Of a DNA stretch of 64,000 nucleotides, positions 11,750 to 24,951 are shown piece after piece. Made by a program: the position numbers and the translations under genes. The DNA comes from Sindora glabra (taxonomy: Eukaryota > Streptophyta > Magnoliopsida > Fabales > Fabaceae): assembly GCA_020226215.1 (NCBI GenBank), contig CM035231.1, positions 54,340,876 to 54,404,875 of the forward strand, written 5' to 3'. How positions within the stretch are numbered: the stretch's first letter is position 1; every line of letters begins with the position of its first letter. The notes beneath the pieces were generated by a model, which saw only the letters and a list, made by a program, of their open reading frames with translations, was not told where the DNA came from and did not search any database.

Positions 11750-12150
11750 TCTCAGTATGGAAAAACACTGAACTATGTTATGAGTCAAAATTGGGTAAAC
11801 CAGACGAAAAATAACACATATAAACAAAGTTAAAAACAAGTTTTGTCAACAAAATGAAATGTCTTGCTGAAACATGCCTCTTTGCCACTGATGCATCGCA
11901 GGCTGCAGCCCTCCACCGGTGGCCGACGGTGAGGAGAGACAGGGCAGGAGAAGAGAACAGAAAAAGAGACAAATAAAGGGTTTAAAAAAAAAAAAAACTG
12001 CCAGCGATGGTGATGAATTGATGTGATCTTTTGTAGGTGGTGATCCGAACTGGGTACCGCAATTCTTCCAATATAACAATTGTGTGTCTGCAATTTACCT
12101 TTATCCTCAATGACTATTTTACCCCGGTTATCTCGGCTATACGACAAATA
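11750..12150. other. Less AT-rich island, possible old promoter or 5' UTR
   Basis: Around 11880-12060 base composition rises sharply and holds CCACCGGTGGCC. On the minus strand an AAACCCT-type (telo-box-like) motif and a CT-rich leader precede an ATG near 11893. This looks like a plant promoter/5' UTR, but the following frame (MHQWQRGMFQQ) is short and unrecognised. It lies upstream of the SRP19 remnant on the same strand but encodes nothing like the SRP19 N-terminus. Confidence 0.3.
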
Positions 12151-14062
12151 AATTTGCTCGTAAATTTTTTGTCTAGGTCGATTTGCAAGCTAGTGTTTGG
12201 GGTGTTTATTTATTAACGAATCTAAATATTTTTATTGTTAGATTGTTCTTTTTTATTCTCAAAGTAAGTAAATTAAAATAAAAGTAATTTAATAATAAAA
12301 ATACTCAATTTAATTTCTCGTCACACTACCTTTTTTAATTTTTTTAATTAATTAACAGTATATATCCTAAATTTAGCATACATAATTAACTAAAAATAAG
12401 TAAGTAAATAAAAAATATGTTATAAATTATAATTAATTTAATTTTATAAAATTATATTATTTGAATTATATATAAATGAAAATATGTATTTAAATAAAAT
12501 GAAATTATTAATTTTATCTTTGAAATTATATAATACCAATAAAATAGTTCTTAAATTATATTAAATAGTCAATATTGTCTCTAAATAATAATTTATATCA
12601 ATAATTTCATTCTTTTGATCGCATAGATTAATCCATAAAATTTTGTCCTTAAATATATATATAAAGAGATAAGATTGTCTATATGAACAATTATTTAAGG
12701 ATGAAATTAGTCACTTAATATAATTGAGAAACCATTACGTGTATGCCATATAATTTTGTAATTTAAATAAATATGTAATATCATAAAATAATTAATTATA
12801 TTTTAAGTAATCATAAATAAATAAATGTTAAGTATATAAGTAAATAAATACATAATATAAAAATATAATTAATTAATTTTTAATAAATTATATTTTTATT
12901 TTAAATATATTTATTGTATTAATATAATTTACTCTCAAAATAAATATAAATTAATTTAGTTCATATATCTATTTATATTAAGATATCTTTTTATACTATT
13001 TTTATATTTTTTTACTAATTCAACAGTTAATTCTATTAATTTCAACACTTGTAATATAATCAATTAACTTATTAATAAATATTAACTATAAGTTAACTTA
13101 TTAACTATTAATTACTTGTATTAAACATTGCCTAAATAGGATTAAAAACTTTCTATCATTGTCGTCTTCTATAAAAAAATTATTTTTTCATAATAAGAGT
13201 GTGTTTTGAGATTGAATCCAAAATTAAAAAAATAGTTTTCAATTTTTATTTTCAAAAATAGAAGTTTCTATTTGAATAATTATTTTTGTAATCAATTTTC
13301 AAAACATATAATTATAAATTTGCAATTTTCAAATAAAAATATAAATAATTTTTAATTTTTTAACTTGTAGTTTTTTTTATAATTTATAACTAATTGAAAT
13401 ATTTTTCTATTTGTGCCACTACCGATACTTTGGTTTTCATTTTCTTTGAATATGAGAATAGTTTTTGAATTAAAAAAAAAAAAAGCAAAATCATATTCCG
13501 CCACCCTCTTATTTTCATATAGTCAATTCAGTGTTAGTACTTAATATAAATTATTCCCTCAAACCCTGATAACTTAATAGCTTATGGTGTGTTTGATATA
13601 ATGAAAAGAAATGGAATTGAATTAGGAAAAAGTTTATTTGGCAGCTGGGGTGGATTTAGGTTATTGGTTTGCCCCAAAACTTTTAGAAAATTTTGCTAAT
13701 ATAAAAATATAAAATATCATTTTAAAAATTTAATATTGTCCCACAACAATTATTTTTTCATAAGCATTGATTTTTTTAATACACAAAATTATCTAAGGTG
13801 AAAAATGTTAATTTCATTCAATATTTTCTTATAAATTTACAAATTGTTATTAATGTAGTTTTGATAAAGTATCATTGACATTGATCTCATCCTTTAATTG
13901 ATTTTATTTGTTTATATTTTTTTTATAAATAAGAAGCAAGTATGCTTAAATACACATTTAACCTGTGTAATCCTTAAGTAAAAATTTATTAGTTTAAGAT
14001 GTTAGGTATGCCCATTTAAAGTGATTTATAATTCCTATTATTATAAAAAATAATTTAAAGTA
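12151..14062. other. AT-rich intergenic DNA with MITE-like pieces, no gene
   Basis: No coding similarity. Bases 13200-13480 resemble the repeat family at 46887-47222 and 48243-48540 (leading GTGTTT, TTTTCAAAAATA and a TAGTTTTT core). Bases 12520-12740 read like a degraded inverted repeat around GATGAAATTAGTCAC. Confidence 0.4.
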
Positions 14063-14331
14063 AAGTCTATTTTTCATCCTTGTGGAATTCAGTATTTCTT
14101 AGTTTCATCCATATAAAATATTTTGTATTAATTTTATTCCTATAATATATAAATTTATTCAATTTTATTGTTTTATTAGTATCTATACAGAGATTGATTT
14201 ATTCAAATTTGTCCCTAAAATTAGATAAATTAATATTTTACAAGGATAAAATTAATGCAAAATATTTCACAAAGATGAAAGTTAGAAAAAAAAAGAATTT
14301 CATGTGAATGGAAAATGAGATTTACTCAATA
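14063..14331. mobile_element. Foldback MITE
   Basis: The left arm (about 14063-14145, holding TTTTCATCCTTGTGGAATTC and TATTTTGTATTAATTTTAT) pairs with the reverse complement of the right arm (about 14235-14331, holding AATGCAAAATATTTCAC and TTTCATGTGAATGG). The centre is about 90 bp and there is no coding capacity. The arms are imperfect, as expected for an old inverted-repeat element. Confidence 0.6.
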
Positions 14332-14645
14332 ATTTATTACTTAAGACATTAAAGAAATCAATATCCTTTATTGTTTTTTAAATTAATATCTTGGAACATT
14401 TAAAATATATTGTTAGATTCATAAAAAAAATTCATTTAAATTTTTTGTTGGATGATTTTTAAATAAAGAAAATAATTATTAATTATGATTTAAATAATTA
14501 AAATTAAATATAATGAAAATATTTCTTACTCATAAAATTAATCAATTAAATTTGATCAAAACAATATAAATTGTATATTAAATTTACATAAGTTTGCATA
14601 TTACCCCTATTACTTAAATTTTTGAGATCCACCATGCATAGTAAG

Positions 14646-15190
14646 TAGGGTTGGTAATTTAGGTTAGTGGGTCTAGTTTGTGTTAGGTTGAGGTATGGTC
14701 TTAATATATTTATGCTAAACTTAAACATGATCCATTTATTAAATGGATCGACACAACACAACTTATTTATTAAATAGGTCAACCTAACCTAACCTAACCT
14801 AACCCAACTCAATCCAATCTAACCAAACCTAACCCATATAATTTAAAATATTTATAATATGTTTATACAGTAATAACACAATCCATTTAACCAGACCCAA
14901 ATTCTTTTATATTAATTTTTATTATATATAAATTAATAATTAGTAAACTTACATATTATATAATTTATTATTATAGATTATATGGGTTATACGAGTTGAA
15001 TTGACTCAATTAATAACCTATATAATTTAAACAGATTATGCGGGTTGACTCGAAACTGATACAAGATTTATTCGAATTAAATGAGTTAACCTATTTATAA
15101 CCTGAACCTGATTAAACCTGACTTAAATTCACATAACCCATATCATATTTGTATCATGTTATCATTTTATATCAAAAATTGCCACATCTA
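14646..15190. mobile_element. Probable hAT-type MITE with AACCT repeats
   Basis: The element begins TAGGGTTGGTAATT and ends with the reverse complement of TAGATGTGGCAATT, an imperfect terminal inverted repeat. It is flanked by ATAGTAAG (14638-14645) and ATAACAAG (15191-15198), 6 of 8 identical, consistent with a decayed 8-bp target duplication as in hAT elements. Inside, AACCT is repeated in tandem at 14780-14805 and recurs in degenerate form. No transposase is readable. Confidence 0.5.
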
Positions 15191-15204
15191 ATAACAAGTA
15201 TTAT

Positions 15205-15905
15205 GGAATAAGAATGCATATTTCCTAATCCTTATTCCACAACAAAAGTAATAAAAATATCATTTCATCATTTCTAAAGTAACTATTTTACACTTTTATC
15301 CTTCATATTTTTCATATATTCCAACATTATTCCTTATTAATAAATAATAAAATAATATCAATTTTTAATACTTCCTATTCAAATATTTTGGTAACTATAT
15401 TTTTAATAATAAAATTTAAAATAAAATATATTTGCATTCCACATAAAAAATTATTCAATGTAAAAATTTTGGTAAATTAATTTTTTTAGTTTTTCTTACA
15501 TTAATTTTTTTATTAATTATAATTTTGGTAATTAAATTTAAAATAATGAGTTTCTTATTTTTTATCACATCATATTTTTTTAATTTAACATATATTATTT
15601 TTATATTTTGGTGAATCAACATTTTAACATATATTATTATTTTACTATTTAATATACATGCTCGATTGCAAATTATATATATGTTCAATTATAAAAATTA
15701 TGAATGAATAAATAAATAAATAATGACAATGCCATCTTTCATATAAATATAATTTTAATAGTACACCTCACTTTTGTTTTTATAGGAATTATTGTTATTG
15801 AAACATTTTTTTCATTTCATTCCATTCCTAAAATATTTGTTGTACTAAATATATCAAATATAATTATAAAATAATCATTCCATTCCATTATACCAATGTA
15901 ACATT
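15205..15905. mobile_element. AT-rich dispersed repeat (TTCATTCCATTCC family)
   Basis: The right part (15800-15905) holds TTTCATTCCATTCC, TATCAAATATAATTATAAAAT and CATTCCATTCCATTATA. The same phrases recur at 47310-47410, and a reverse-complement trace is at about 13585-13625. The left part includes GGAATAAGAATGCATATTTCC. Length and termini are uncertain and no protein is encoded. Confidence 0.4.
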
Positions 15906-16690
15906 AATTTAAACTCTTCCTGGTATGTTACCAAAAAACCAATTTCTCTTCATAACATTGTTATTTAGATTATGCTAATATTTTATCCTGACCTTAATTC
16001 AATCATGATAATATAGAGCTTGATCCACTTTATTTACCACACTTAAGATTTTTTAATGAAAGTATGTAATAAAGAAGTAGACAACACTTGGAAGGAAAGA
16101 TATTTCATTCATTATCAATAACAAGGTTTACAAAAAATGAGAAAGTTAAGTTTATTTATATTTCTCTTAAGACGAGGATATGCTAATCTAACTTAAAAGA
16201 GTTTAGTTCATGATTCTCCTACCCATAGACTACATATAGAATAAGACCCTAAAATTATTTTATTTACAAGTATTTGGTACTACTAAAATGAAATTGGAGA
16301 ACATGCCATCAAGCCTAACTCTAAAGAAGTGGTGATGCATCCCTAACTTGTATACTTATAAAATAAAATATAGAGAAATAAGTTCAAAATTTAGTTAGTA
16401 AATACTCTAGAATAAATAAATATAATAATATATCCATTTACAACCAAATTATCCTCATGTATCACTTAACATATAAAATATTCATATTCATCAATTTAAA
16501 TTCAAATAACTATAAGAGGCTTACTCATGGTCATATTTTCATAACTATATCACATTGAATTATAAATAACATATAACTTCAAATTCATAGCATTATGCAC
16601 AATTAATAATAAATAAAATAAGTAAATTTTTTTATGACTTTTAAGTCAATCTTATATCCTCTACAAGTCTATCATTGTACCTTTTAAGTC

Positions 16691-16877
16691 AACCTTATAC
16701 CTTCTATAAGTCAATTATTGAGAATTAAGCATTCAATGATTTCAAATGTATTTGGATATGTTTTAATTTTTATGTTCATGTACTTACGTATTTGGCATAT
16801 GAAAGTCAATTAAGCATTCAACCTTATACCTTCTATAAGTCAATTATTATGTTCATGTACTTACGTATTTGGCATAT
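16691..16877. repeat. Interleaved direct repeats
   Basis: Two different phrases each occur twice. AACCTTATACCTTCTATAAG plus nine more bases is at 16691-16719 and 16819-16847. ATGTTCATGTACTTACGTAT plus nine more is at 16772-16800 and 16849-16877. The spacers differ, so this is a mosaic of two overlapping local duplications rather than a simple tandem array. Confidence 0.9.
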
Positions 16878-17549
16878 TGATGCAATTGTATTTGATTTCT
16901 AATGTTAAGATCCTAGGATATGACAATGATGTAAAATATGAAAGGAAGGGATGAAATAGGTGAATTATGATATAAACTAGATTAAAAAAAATGTTTGTGA
17001 AGGGGTAAGGCAGACCTTGGAAGAACAAAGTTAAGTTTGTGAAAAAATAAGATTAACTAAACGTCATAAAAAGATTCAAATGCTCTATGTATTATCTATT
17101 TATTATTGTTGTTCATTTAAATGGACTTGTTAATGTTTAACTATATTGTTGTATACTAGTACTTATTGGTATATTAAGAAATTAGTCAAGATAGTAAGGA
17201 TATTATAAATATTCTCTCGTATAATATTATAAATAAATTATTTACTTACTAAGTTTTATACTCACTATTTTATTAATTTAATTTTATAAATACCACTATA
17301 AAAGCTCCTACACCACTAACACTGCAAGAGTAAATCCTTTATGACATTTTGTACAAGGTAGTTATAACAATTATTTTATTTGTAAATAGAAATACTTACT
17401 TGGGCTATCACAACCTAAACTTGATTGTGACTAGTGTCAATCCCATTATCCAGTTTCCATTAGCCTTAATAGTGATTACTATAATTTTAACTAATAGAAA
17501 TCTCTCTATTTTTGTGAGAACTCAAATTACATTTTAAATTTTGCAAAAA

Positions 17550-20500
17550 ATGGTTAGAATTTTCTCTATTTTTAAATACTTCTTAAGCGTCACATGCTCC
17601 AAATGCTGAAACCTATAATTCAACAGATTTGATAGCATTATCAACATACATAATACTATACAACCTTAACATGTATACACAAATAAACAATTCAATATAT
17701 TAAATGTTGAATTCATATAATCTTTATATGTATCCTAGTCCTAATCTAATTGTCAGAATCTTCTAACAAGCCATATTTGATTCTTCATAGATGCAGGAAA
17801 GCTTAAAAGCATTCGATTTAACCTGAAAACATTGAAAATAAATGAAATGAGTTATGAGAACTTAGTGAACATATATCTACCACTACTATATCTCAATTCA
17901 ATTATATTAAATGATCACTTGTTAATTAAGTATTGGATTAGAGGAATAAATGCAATTCGAACACCCTGAATTTCTAAAATATATGAAACCAAGTCTTGGA
18001 TTGAGTGTTCCCTTGCATACGACTTAGATTCCATATTTCATATTACAAATCATAATAATCTCAACTATCCATTGGTACATAATATCATTATTATATCATA
18101 ATATAACATACACACCAGAGCTTAGCTCTACAAATCACAAGATTCAATGTAATATTAATACAAGATAACCATTATATCATCACAGGGTAAATTAAAGCAC
18201 ATAACACAATATATAGCAACACTACCATGCCCTCTTATATGGTCACAACTTTCATTCACATCCCAATGTAGATTACACTACACTTTTCAATATATAAGTA
18301 ATAATATAATTTCAATCACATTATAAATATCATTTACCATCATATTTCAATCATAATTAATTAACAATCAGTAATATCATCACTAATGTCTCATAAGCTT
18401 ATTCAAAAAAATTCTTTCAAATAAATAATTACTAACTTATCATAAGTATCATTTTTAAGTTGCTCATACTTGGCCACAAGATTGATTTTGTAATATATTA
18501 TGATTTATAGTTATATTGTTAAAAAATTTACAGATGAATAGACATGTAATCTATGTCATTTATAAGGAGATTTATAAATTATAACATTTGAACACTTTAA
18601 CATTAAGACATTAATTTAGAGTCAGATATATATTCACCTGGGACCACCTAACTATTTTGAGGACTCCCTCTTAATTATTTCACTTTCATATTCCATTCTT
18701 TCCTATTCAAAATCTATAATAATAACTTAGGAATACAGGGTAGTTGGTTATCCTCCTTTTGAGCATTACCAGTCTAGATTTATTTCATAACTATATCATG
18801 TCGACACTCAAGATCATTGGCTCCTTATATTTTCTAATGTTAGATTTTAAAATCAAAAGATGCCATAAGTTAAAGGTTTTCAAATTAAAGCCATATAAAT
18901 AAAATTATTATAACTTAAAAGTCTAAAAAGCTCCATTTGATGCCATTTAACTCTCCTAGATCATTAACTTTGCTCATCTTTAGATAATAGTGAAGATATG
19001 TCATTAAATAGTGATTTCTTAAATCCATACAATCGGAGCATAGATATTAAAATGTTAAATATACTATTCCAACACTCCATAACATAATATTCTTATATTT
19101 TAAGTTATTAACCAATTTCTCAAAGTGTGCATAAAATGTACTTTCTTTCATTCAATCCCAAATCATCTAAAAAATATTAAGATTGATAACCTAGAAAGAT
19201 TCTTATTATATCATTCAATCATCTTATAGTATGAAACTCTCATCTTTAGAAGCATTATCGTATTTCTAATATTCATGAAAAATGGATTTTCTTTAGTCAA
19301 GTTGGAATTGTTCAATACATAAAAGATATGACACTTTACAAATATCCTAACCATAATATTCTAGCATTCCATGCTATGAAAATTAAAATTTTTATAAGTA
19401 TCACCATGTATGCAAAATACTTATAAATAGGTTCCCTAGTCAATTTCAAATCATCCAAAATCTTAGAGTGTAACATCTTAGAAATATTACAAGCATAATA
19501 TTTTATAAAAAATAAAGGCTTTTTGTACAAAAGGCCTTACCGCAACCTCAAAAGGCTATCAATAATTTGTCGACATAGGAATTCAACCAAGCTTCACCAA
19601 AAAAGGAAGAAGCTTTATCTTGCAATCCTGATTTTGACTGGTAACTCTCTACACTATGAGGCTTCTAAGTTGGAGTCCAAGCACCCTACATGGTAGCGTG
19701 TAATGACAAGAATGGAAAAGGGCCATGCCAGAAGATGATGGAAGCCCAGTACCAAGGTGTTGTCATTGTGCTTTAATTAGGCCCTCATTTACCTTCTATT
19801 GTTTGATGTCATAAGAGGAGGAGTCACCTATAGCAATGATCAATTACGCTAGCAATAACATTGATTGAAACAACAATAGTAGCAACTTTGTAGGAAGGAG
19901 GAAGAAGAAAAAGAAAGAAACAAGTAAAGAAAAAGGGAAATAGAGAGAAAGAAAGGGAGAAAGAGAAGTCTAATAAAAAGATAGAGAGAGAAAATAAATA
20001 AATAAAAAGAGTGTTGTGTTTTGATTCATTGTTTTTTGCACCAAATAAACTTATCTTTCCCTTAAATCTTGACCTTTCATCTTAAACTAAGTTTAACCTA
20101 AGTCAATAATTTATCATTATAAGCATTTTGAGATAATTTATTTCTTATATGTGTGTGTGTGAGTGTAATTCATTTACCAATACTAATATATACATTTTCT
20201 AGCTCCTTACTTTCAACTTCTAAATGTTCCAATAATATTTGGATAACATTTCTGTTATTTAAAATCATGCTAATATTATATAACTAAAATTCAAAATCTA
20301 TTTCACCTTGATATAAATACAAATAATTTAACTATCCTCCTTGATAAAAATAAATATTTCAAGATATTTAGTAATAATACTTTAAATACTACTTCAAGGT
20401 ATTACATGGGCCTTGTCGTAGGTGGTTGAATTCTCTCTTATAAGAGTACTTCATATATATTAAGGTTAGTTAAGTCAACTTAATCTTAAATCACAAGGGT

Positions 20501-21908
20501 AAGTAAATAAGTTTAACTTACCTTATTCAGTAACTTGAAACAAATGCACTCAAATGTAAATATTTTAATGTCAATATAAATATCTTGCATTATTAGTAAT
20601 CATGCATTAATACCAAGTATTAAAGTTTAATTAGGTTGGTGGAAATTAAGTTATCAAGTTCTATGCCAATCATGGCCTAGAAGGGTCGTGACACATTATA
20701 CTTTAATTCTTATTTTATGGCCACTAGTTCAAGTATTTATTTCATAAATATCATAAACTATCTTATCCTAATGTTTAAAATCATTACATCTCACTTTAAA
20801 GCCTTATATAACATGAATATAATGTATATTAAATATAATCAATTATATATTCAATTATGAGAACCCTAAAACTATTCTAAGGCCTATAGTCAACTATTTG
20901 GGTCTTAGAACAATTCTAGAGTTTAACAGTGAATTATAAAGCTCCAGAAAGCATCCTGGAGGTTTATAATCAATTATCAACCTCCAAAGAGAAGTTTATG
21001 ACCACATCATTAACTATATAGTGGATTAAATTCTCTTAGATTACGTATTCTAGGGTATAGTTGACTACTACTTGAAAATTTGAAGTTTTTTTAAAAATTT
21101 TACTATTCAACCATCCAAAATTTTGCATTAAATGCATTCAATAACCAACCAAGCCTCATGTACTTATAAATACAAACCAACCACAATTATTTAAAGTCAT
21201 TTTCATCATTTAATCAAGTTAAATTCATTAACTAACACATCAACTAAGCATTTATGATAATTTTCAAGAAAAGCCTAAAATATGCAATCAAATGTATCAA
21301 TTTCTCGAAATTTAACAATTTAGGATGGAGTATTTATTCACTTAGTATGGAGGAGGACATTAGGATGTTAGATTTGATGCTCTCTAATCCTAACCATACC
21401 AAAATTAAAGGTTTCCTTTTAATTCCTTTTAGAACCAAAATAATGCTTATACTCATCATCTAAGTGGAATTGAAAGAGAAATAATGACAAGGATGAGGGC
21501 TTTACCATGATTAAGTAAGAAATTTGAGATGAAATGATCACTTCCTCGCTTACTTGAAAATTAAAGGAGAAAGAATGGAAGATGTTGAAAGGGGTAGAGG
21601 AAATTGTCTTAGAGAATTTAAGAGATTTGAGAAAATGAGGGGGTATTGGTTATTTTTTAGTCAAAAGTAAGGAATAGTAACTCAGGGTATTTTTGAAAAT
21701 GTTATATAAATTTAGAATGATATACTATATTTCTCTATCAAACTTTTCTCATCTATTTCTCGTAATTTCCTCATTCAGACTTACTAAAATATCAAATTTC
21801 ATTTTTACTCCATAATTTTACTCATAAATGTTCACCAAAAATTTTCCTTTAAACATAAAACTTCTATTTCAAACAAATTTAAATATTTGTTTTAAATAAG
21901 GTGTAACA
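17550..21908 (-). mobile_element. Overlapping LTR-like sequences on the minus strand
   Basis: Three canonical LTR-like 5' ends read on the minus strand: TGTTACACC at 21908, TGTCACGACCC at 20693 and TGTAATACC at 20406. Downstream, in minus sense, are CT-rich leader sequences (for example around 20030-19880) and phrases resembling the LTR-like elements at 36520-39381 and 42208-44388. No gag or pol reading was found, so nested solo LTRs of gypsy type are the best guess. Exact ends and order are not resolved. The frames at 17349, 19336 and 21254 look spurious. Confidence 0.4.
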
Positions 21909-24193
21909 TGCTTTTGTTTTAATACAATATTAAATAAATAGAGAGTAAAAATGAAATATCAATAGTTAAAAGAAAGATAAAAAAGGCTAATGAACTTAAA
22001 TTGGATTCAAATCTAATTTAACAAGGTCAATTATAATTGCTACATTTATTCACTAATTAGTGTAAACCCTATGAAAATACAAAGAGTTTCATATATTTAA
22101 ATGGCCAAATGCAACATCTAACAATTAATTAGCATGAATCTCATGAAAATACAAGGATTCCATAAAACATTAAATGTGATTAGTTAGAAATTATTAATTA
22201 TATCTTAATCATATCCTTTGAAGCATTGGTTAGACTTTGACTTATTATTTACGATTAAATTATAATTTTATTTATATACTTTATTTATTTATAATGGTGT
22301 TTAATATTTTTTAATTAACTCTATTATCCATTTAGAAATTTTTAGTAAAATTGACCTTACATCACAAACATTTATTCATATGTTTAGTTTAATTCTATTT
22401 CACTTAAATAGTTGATAAAGTGACTAATTATTAATAAATTAACTGATTATATAAAAAATATTTTATAAAATAAACTATTATACTATTTCAAAATGTAAAA
22501 TGATATAAAAGAACATAATAATATAAATATGTAAATTAAATTAATTTAAATTTAATTAAATACTAAATTATGTTATTTCTATTAAGATATTTAAAATAAA
22601 AATATAATTACTCAAAATTTAATTAACTATATTTTATGATTTTATATATTTATTTACTTACATAATTTTTATTTAATTATTATTTATAGTAGAAATATAA
22701 TTACTTAAAATATAATTAATTATATTTTATGATATTACATATTTATTTATAAATGTATTTATATATAGGTTAAAATAATATAATTAACTAAAATTAAATT
22801 AATTATAATTTATGACATCATACATATAATTATTTAATCACTTATTTTTATTTATCTTGGATATAGGGTAATAATAAAATAACTTAAAATTTAATTAATT
22901 ATAATTAATGACATTACATATTTATTTATTTTGTTATTAATACTTAATTTATGATATAATATTTATTTATTTAATTAATTATTTTTTATTTATTTTTTAT
23001 TTAAAATAATAGTATAATCATTTATTAAGGATATAATTGTAAATTAATAAAAATAAAAAAGTATAAATTTGAAAAAAATTTGAAAAACTATCAACCTATA
23101 AATTATATGCTACTCAAAATAACTTATTAAATTAAATTTTTTTGATAAGTTAATGTGTGAAATACTTTCAAAAACTAACTTTTAACTTGTTAATTAAATC
23201 AATAAGTTATAAGTTAATTTATTTATTATGTAGAATAGAGCCTAAATTAACTTATTTATTGCATAGAACAAAGCCTAAATATGGTATAACATTATAAAAA
23301 ATCATTGAGAGTCTTTAAATCAAATTACATATAATATTTTAAAAAAATTATCTACTCTTATATCCTAGATTTGATCTTGAAATCATATATGGTGGAATAG
23401 AGTCAAGTTGAGTTGAATTTTTTATTTATCGAACATGATTTGATTAAAAATTATACAGAGGAGCTCGAGCTTGAATTGTGATTAAAAATTTGTGCTTGAC
23501 TTGATTTGAAATAATAAAACTCAATGATTAGCTTAACTTGTTGGATGATGATAAAACATTTTGTAAAACTATAAAAATGCCATACTTGATTTATTGATTA
23601 ATTAGCCATTTTAGTATAAAATCCATTTTCAATAAAAACATAGATTTAAAATTAAATTAGTTAAAAAATCAAACTAGAATCTTATCAACATTAAAAAACT
23701 AATTGAAAATAAAGTTCTAATCTTATTAATACTAATATTTAATATAAAGAGATTTGACTATTGGCATTTTTTAATATATATATATATATATATATAGCTA
23801 AACTAAGGACTCTTTAACTAAAAAATAAATCATATACTCGAATTGTTATATAAACTAAAACTTTTGCTTGAATTTGATAAAAATGAATTGTGAGTCAAGC
23901 TGAATAAATTGTGCGCTCAAATTATTAAATAAGTTAAATTTTCTATTTGAATTTAAGAAAAATAAATTGAGCTGAGTTGAATTGAATCATTTTTTAGTTA
24001 AGTAGTTGGTTAGTTCAACTCAAGTGTCAGAAGCTAAATAATTGAAATGAAAATTTTCAAATTTCGAAAAAAAATTTATGAACAAAGAAAGAAGAAGTTT
24101 TTATTGTGCATCACCTGGTCCTATATTTTAAGGGTCCTGCATAACAAATGGAATAAAACAATTATAAAACATTAACATATATTCTAGTATGCT
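21909..24193. other. AT-rich near-tandem repeats, no gene
   Basis: Between 22600 and 22970 a unit of roughly 100-130 bp containing AATTAATTATATTTTATGA and an ACATATTTATTTA phrase recurs about four times with much divergence. Bases 23170-23280 contain TTAACTTGTTAATTAAATC and GAATAGAGCCTAAATTAAC with a near copy next to it. A (TA)n tract sits at about 23774-23797. Nothing coding is visible. Confidence 0.5.
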
Positions 24194-24811
24194 TGTTTTA
24201 CAAGAAGGAAGGTTTTAAGATTTCTTTGTCAGCAACTGAAAGCATAGAATAAAATTAAAATCTTTTACTCTAAACAAAAGGTGGATCACGGTTTGAACAA
24301 AAAAGCATTCTTAAACAGCATTAAAGAACCTTTTTTGCTTGAAATAATCCTAACTACTTTCATGGAAGCATAGAATGGATGCCAATTTCCTTGAACTAGT
24401 ACAACTCAAATTAAGGAAAGCATACAGAAACAAATGTTGCTCATCTTTTCATATAGAAGTTAATCCATTATGTTGCTGGTTGTGACACAAAATAGTCTTT
24501 GTTTCCTTTTTCCATAGTTTCCCTTACCCAAGTTCCCATGAATGTACAAGATGGTCTGCCTTCATCTCTCCCATTCTTTCTCCTCTCTTTTACTGTCTTA
24601 ATTGTCTCTTAAATGTTGGAAGACCTACCACCTTCGAGATTTAAAAACATATAAATAAATTACACTCACTTTCTCTAAAGTTTAATATAATTACACATTC
24701 TTTTTATTTTCAAAATATACCGCCCACCTCCCATATTTTACTATAACAAAAAATTGAGTGCACATTTAAAATAAAAGAAAAGGGAAGTGTATATGGAAAA
24801 TTAAAGTTAAT

Positions 24812-24951
24812 GTGGATCAACAGGCTTTCAGCCATGTTCGATTTCATTTATCAGATACTCCACCAGCTTATTATTTAGCGAAATTATGTCCCATAAGAAG
24901 GAATCTAACATTTTTTTTCCTCTTATCTTATGCCAATTGCTTGCATTCAGG
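24812..24951 (+). repeat. Extra partial copy of MATH exon 1 start
   Basis: Just before MATH exon 1 in block B, 24857-24892 encodes SDTPPAYYLAK, and exon 1 itself encodes SDTPPAHYLVK at about 24970. Both lie in one frame open from 24812 to 25039. Block A has only the second copy and a short unrelated stretch in place of the first. I infer a local duplication of about 35 bp, or its loss from A. Confidence 0.75.

Noticed and set aside
14780..14830. AACCT repeats resembling telomeric DNA
   Set aside because: The unit is 5 bp, not the plant TTTAGGG heptamer, and it sits inside a MITE-like element.
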